From assembly GCA_019454045.1 (NCBI GenBank), contig SKCR01006519.1, positions 124,001-188,000 on the forward strand: 64,000 nucleotides of DNA, given 5' to 3'. Source of the stretch: Zanthoxylum bungeanum. Lineage: Eukaryota; Streptophyta; Magnoliopsida; Sapindales; Rutaceae. Positions 59,200-64,000 of this stretch are shown piece after piece (positions within the stretch are counted from its first letter, which is position 1; every line of letters starts with the position of its first letter). The notes beneath the pieces are model-generated. The model was given only the letters and a program-made list of their open reading frames with translations, ran no database searches and had not been told where the DNA came from. Position numbers and translations under genes: made by a program.

Positions 59200-61592
59200 T
59201 GTAGGGGTTTTCAGGGGTGAATCCGGTAACGCAGCGGAAGCGGTGGAAAATCAGATTTTTCGATTTCAAAATTTTTCTCTGATTAATTAAATAAACATAT
59301 TTATTTAATATTCCAATAATCAAATTATGAAATAAAATTCAATAAATCATATTTAAGTGAATTTACCGAAACCCTTACTTGATATTTTTGTCATTTTAGT
59401 CCGAAATTGGATCAAATCAATTTTGAATGATTCTAAATCATTTCTAAGATGAACTTAGCATGTTCAAACATCAAAACACCAAGGCAACCAAATCCCCAAT
59501 TTTAAGCCATTGGCCGAGAGCTCCATTAGGGGGGGGGGGGGTTTGTGCATTTTGTCATTTATGCATCAAAACACATCCATATGTAATCCAATCAACATGA
59601 AACTTTATATGCATCATATACACATCCAAATACACAACATAAATGAAAAGCCCCAAATTGGAATTGCTCATGAACCCTAATGTTTCAAATTCTTCAAATG
59701 AACAAATTAGACCAAATTGGTTAAATCAATTACTTTAATCATCATTCTTCCATCCAATCAAAGTCTCAACACAATGAAACAACTCAAGATCAAATCTAGG
59801 TCATCTTAGAGTGGATCAACAACTCTAGATTAGCAACAGGTTTCCAAAACCATAAAAGAATGCTTACAACTACAATAGTCACAAGTTTTCTTTATCATAC
59901 ATGCTCAACACTTTCAACAAAATTTCCATCATCAAAAACACAAGAAATAAAGAAAAGAATAACTTAAGAACATCACAAGATGTTGCCTAGATCCTAAGGA
60001 ACATTTTCCTTTCTAATAGTAAGTTGAAGAAACTTACTAAAAATCCAAGCTTTCTTTGTTTTCACCTTTCTTCCTCTCAAGCTTTCTTGGTTTCTTTAAT
60101 GGAGTTTCCTTTAAGTGTATTAGGTATTAAGTGAAATGAAATGAAAACAATATATACTTGTTAATTTTAGCCTTGGCCGAATTTGCCAAGCCAAATACAA
60201 GAAAAATAATTTCAATTTCATTTCACCTTTAATTTGATCAACTTAATTAAATATCTAAAGACACTTTATTAGATATTTAAAACTTGGTCAACAAAGGCAA
60301 CTAAGCATTTAAATCAAATATCCTAAGTTAAGATATTATATTTTAATTAATTTAATCATTTAACAATTAAATAATTAAATAATTAATCAAATACAAATAT
60401 ATTAAATATATGTATAATATTTACATTAAATATCAAAAACATATATTCATTTAGGATATAAGTCAAATATCTCAATTTGACTATTAATTAATGTGTATTT
60501 AAATTAATCAAGTATTAAATGTAAATACACAATAATTAATCAAATGACTATCGGGTCCCTTTAGCACGTATCTTGCGTTTAACCTTTAAACGACTTTATA
60601 AATAATCAATATTATTTAATAATGTTGCTCTAGTGCTCTACGAGTATTTCATTATTGAGACTCTCTAGATTCAGGTATATCCGTCACGAAATCCAATTTC
60701 GTGTCCATAATTATCCACTCGTAAATTATGACGATCACGTATAATCTCGCTGAATCATACAGGTCGAGGTCATGGAAAATGTATAATTCCTCCGTCACAG
60801 GTATCCGGATAAATCCCAGAGATATAGATGTAAACGTCAAATCTCTATGGGGATTATCCAGTCGACTATTCTATTAGCAATCTCTAAAAGAATGTTTAGA
60901 ACTAGCTTCTAAACTTTACCACGGGCCCATGGTTTTATCTGATTGCTAATCATATGGACTACCTATGCTCTGGTACACAGAACTGACGGATCCTATCTTG
61001 ATACACATATGACACCTTGAGGATCTATCTACACCCAACGAACAGGCGGAGGTCTGATCTAAATAGATCGGTGATGTGACTGCCATCAAAGTGTAGAAAG
61101 ATGTCTCATGTGTCCACAATGGCATCTCAAGTCTAAGAATCACAAGTGCTACTCAACCCGAGAAGATTCTTATTGACGTTGGTGTACCATCCATTAAGAA
61201 TCTTCGGTGAGTCGTTCAGTGTTTATCCGCTATAAACACCTACACGTCTATACTAGTCTCCAAGACTAATGGTTAATTGAGAAACCATTGGAATCTTATA
61301 TTCCAGTATACGACATGTACCGGTCTCAACAGGTTTACTTTACTGACCAAGTAGTGTAAACCTTGACCATGAACTGTCTGAGAATGACAACGTCATGATA
61401 CTACTTAATGTCAGTTGCGACGCTTTTGCATCAGTACCATGACTAATCATTCTAAGGTCATTACGTCTTTACCATATAAAAAGATACATTATATTATAGA
61501 AACTGCATATATTATTCATAATAATAATGTTTTACAGAAGTATTCAAAATAAATACAACTGGGAATTGGCGCTCTGACCACCAACCCCAATA
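59200..61592 (-). repeat. Right (5') LTR of element F
   Basis: 2393 bp and collinear with 52075-54482. The outer end reads CCCCAATA where the partner has CCCCAACA. Confidence 0.93.
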
Positions 61593-61665
61593 GTATATTC
61601 TCAAACAAAGTTCATGGTCAAGATTTACTAACACTGGTCGGTTAGTAAAATCCGTTGAGAACCAG
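61593..61665 (+). repeat. 3' LTR of element G, second piece
   Basis: Continues the LTR after the F insertion and ends with ACCAG, the target duplication of copy C. It matches LTR 1 from about 45375 to 45445. Confidence 0.88.
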
Positions 61666-63770
61666 TGATGAGTGGTAAATCTATCACTATTTTCCACTCA
61701 TTTAACCTAATATTTGTATTTTTTCTTGAGTTTTGTGAATATTTTGATGTGTTTTGTGTTATTTTGTAGATAAATAAAGTTTCAGGACATTCTGGAGGTG
61801 ATTTGGGTCAAAAACAGTGAAAATTGGACAAAAAGGGCATTTTTGTAAATTGTCCGCGTTGCGACGCCAAGCCTTCAGCGTCGCGACGTCTAACATGCGC
61901 CGAACAGTGCTAACGTGTGCCGGGTCCACAAATCAGAATCTGAGAAAAGTTTGACTTTGCTAAAATGCGCCGTGACACGTGTCACAATCACAACCGATCT
62001 GCTATCATGCGCCGTGCCACGTGTCAACATCCTACGGTGCCGACAGTCATCATCGCCACGTGTGCCACGTGGCATCCTACATGTCTCCATGTCATCAGCC
62101 ACATCAGCAAGTCAACATTGCCACGTGTCGTGCCACATCATCATCAGCCAATCAAGAAGTGCCATGTGTCGCAATTCTATGGTGCCGACAGTCTCTTTCC
62201 CACGTGTCGCCACGTCACCGCCACGTCATCTCCATGTCACCGCCACGTCAGCATCAATCATTGAGTATCTAATCCTTATCTGACATGTGGCGGATAAGAA
62301 TCTCAGCGACCAATCAGAAGCCGCCACGTGTCACAATAATTGAAGCCTAACTACCTCGCCACGTGTCACCTTATCAGCTTATCTAGAATCTTCAAACCGG
62401 CGAACCAGAACGTGCCACGTTGAAAAAAGATGGCGTAGCGACTCTGAGGGCCCTGGCGTCGCGATTTCAGAATTCAGTGCACCACTCTCTCTCTTATAAT
62501 ATATCTAAAGAGAGAGTTTCTCTCTCTACTTTCTTTTAATTTTTAGTTTTTTTAGTTTTTTTTAGTTTTGTAATTAATTTTAATTACGTTTTGTTAATAT
62601 AGTAATTTAATTTTTACTTTTTACTTTTTACAGTTTTTATTATTTACCATGATGAGGTAACTCCCCCAGCTAGGGTGAAAGGTAATTCTTTTACTGTTAC
62701 TATTTAGATTAATCTCCCTTAAAAATAATATATTCACTATTTAAAATATTGACTTAAAAAGGATACCGCCAGATTGGTCGGTTGGTAATTTAATTTTGGT
62801 TCCGCCTTTATGGCTGGTTGGACTTAATTTGACTTAATCAGGTTACCGCCTTTATGGCTGGTTGGAAAAAGAATCACAAGTTTATATATTATTTTATGGG
62901 AGATATCTAAATTAGTAGTAGTAAAAGTAATTCCTTTTACCTTAGCATTTTATTTTATTGTAATTTACTTTTCAGTATTTACTTTACCGCATTTTTACTT
63001 TATGTCTTTTATTTTCAAGTTTTTACTAGCCCTAGTTATGTGTTGTAACTAAATTAGTTATCTGGGGTTGTGATGAAATCCAATATCACCGTTTTATATG
63101 GGTTAGATTATAGCTTGGGTAATATAAAGGTTTATTTATTGAGTCTTAATCTTAATACTTTTTCATTAACTGGCCATTAATAAAATTGATCTGGTAAATC
63201 TAAAATGAACTAGACATGGGGATTTTAGGTTTCAGCCTTAGACTCAATAGCCCATGATTTTCCTTGAGGATAGATAACCCTTTAATAGATTTCCTTACAG
63301 GATAGGAATATACCTGTCGGGCGGGGGTAGCCATAATTGGAACTTAAACTTAATGAATCCAGATAATTTGGTTGACATAGACATATGGTTCAATTGGGTT
63401 AAACTGGGTATTTGTGTCTGACCATCGACAGAGGCTTACACATAATTTAGTGTTCCAGGTTAATAAATCAATATATTACCCAACTTTAAGATAACCACTT
63501 CATTTTTAAATGATATTGGAAGAAATCACAACCCTAGATAGTTTTTAATATTAATTTTCTTAAAACCTATTTTCGATAATTTTATTTACTTGTTTTTTTA
63601 AATTTAGAATCATCACCATTTCAAATCAATCAATCAACTTGTTAGATATTAGTAATCATTTGACCTCATAAAAATAATAGTTTAGATATTAAGTCCTTGT
63701 GAGATCGATATTTTTACACTACTTGAACGATACGTGCGCTTGCGTTATACGTGTGTGTTTACGCCGGTCA
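61666..63770 (+). mobile_element. Family-A solo LTR, copy C, intact with TSD ACCAG
   Basis: 2105 bp, TGATGAGTGG...CGCCGGTCA, flanked by ACCAG at 61661-61665 and 63771-63775. The empty site is seen in LTR 1 of G (ACCAGTACATG near 45435). This proves a 5-bp-duplicating LTR-type insertion. No internal retroviral genes are present, so it is a solo LTR or a non-autonomous unit. Features in order: a GCG-rich palindromic part (61855-61895), eight CACGTG boxes (61976-62364), a CT-rich part near 62490-62530, and CCGCC/GGCTGG repeats at 62760-62860. Confidence 0.9.
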
Positions 63771-64000
63771 ACCAGTACATGTCGTATATCGAGACTTGGT
63801 CCGATGGTTTATCCCAATGAACCATGAGTATTGAGAGACTCGTATAGACGTGTAGGTGTTTATTTGATAAACACTGAACGACTCACCGAAGATTTCCTAA
63901 TAGATGGTACACCAACGTCAATAGGAATCTTCTCGAGTCGAGTAGCATAGTGGTCCTTGGACTTGAGATACCACTGTGGATATATGATATATCCTCCACA
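63771..64000 (+). repeat. 3' LTR of element G, third piece
   Basis: Resumes at the ACCAG duplicate and matches LTR 1 from about 45435 to 45669, then leaves the window. Confidence 0.88.

Larger units (their letters stand above)
52075..61592 (-). mobile_element. Element F: full-length copia LTR retrotransposon, - strand, TSD GTATA
   Basis: Two LTRs of about 2.4 kb, a PBS beside the right LTR, a PPT beside the left LTR, and gag, protease, integrase, RT and RNase H in copia order on the - strand. GTATA is repeated at 52070-52074 and 61593-61597. All domains are present but spread over many frames. LTR pairs are similar, yet differ by many one-base run-length changes. Confidence 0.95.
45108..64000 (+). 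mobile_element. Copia-type LTR retrotransposon G, 3' end outside window, with nested insertions
   Basis: LTR 1 is 45108-47493. A tRNA-Met-type PBS follows at 47498, then a decayed internal region to 51804. LTR 2 occurs in pieces: 51805-52074, 61593-61665 and 63771-64000 (running on past the window). Element F (copia, - strand) and family-A copy C split LTR 2. The LTRs match those of F in part, in inverted orientation, so F and G are related families. Both G LTRs begin TATTAGGGTT, where F begins TGTTGGGGTT. Confidence 0.88.

Overview
The window is plant nuclear DNA, almost certainly from a eudicot. Two host genes with many GT-AG introns encode plant-type proteins: a filament-like plant protein (FPP, coiled coil) and a CBS-CBS-PB1 protein. 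Everything else is mostly nested plant transposons: Ty3/gypsy Tat-type, Ty1/copia, hAT and Helitron. I cannot name a genus from the sequence.

Layout. 1-9392 is the 3' two-thirds of a Tat-type Ty3/gypsy element on the + strand: gag-protease, RT, double RNase H plus integrase, a tandem-repeat 3' UTR and the 3' LTR. It sits inside a G-box-rich LTR-like repeat ('family A', 9393-10442). Then comes an uncertain LTR-like stretch and a decayed hAT transposase end (11440-12084). The hAT end is split by a gene-less LTR element (element D, 12085-17675, - strand, TSD ACTCT), which itself contains a truncated family-A copy. The FPP gene lies at 19035-24768 (4 coding exons). It is followed by a near-perfect 102-bp palindrome and by element E (25436-31396, - strand, TSD AATAT). 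E is a non-autonomous Tat-type element that kept an integrase tail and an antisense accessory ORF. A 384-bp Helitron (31771-32154) lies just upstream of the CBS-CBS-PB1 gene (32334-42784, 13 coding exons, 534 aa). Intron 3 of that gene carries a 1.5-kb solo-LTR-like insertion. After a decayed plant-transposon ORF comes copia element G (45108 to beyond the window, + strand). Its 3' LTR is split by copia element F (52075-61592, - strand, TSD GTATA) and by an intact family-A solo LTR (61666-63770, TSD ACCAG).

How parts relate. The two host genes look intact by splice-site and reading-frame inspection. None of the autonomous transposon coding regions is intact in this sequence. Five TSD-supported insertions or insertion sites (D, E, F, C, the Helitron) give a clear order: hAT before D; G before F and C; family-A copy A before gypsy element R.

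Points most worth following: (1) the 3' non-coding tandem arrays of three separate gypsy elements all have a short hairpin in every unit; (2) element E has an antisense spliced ORF with a perfect E2F-type site and a TATA-like box directly after a 67-bp hairpin array; (3) family-A repeats carry 7-8 CACGTG boxes in about 400 bp; (4) copia elements F and G share a four-times-repeated leader motif; (5) the Helitron has four tandem terminal hairpins next to a gene start; (6) a mitochondrial-type tRNA-Lys piece lies in an FPP intron; (7) the LTR pair of F differs mainly by one-base run-length changes, which may be assembly error.
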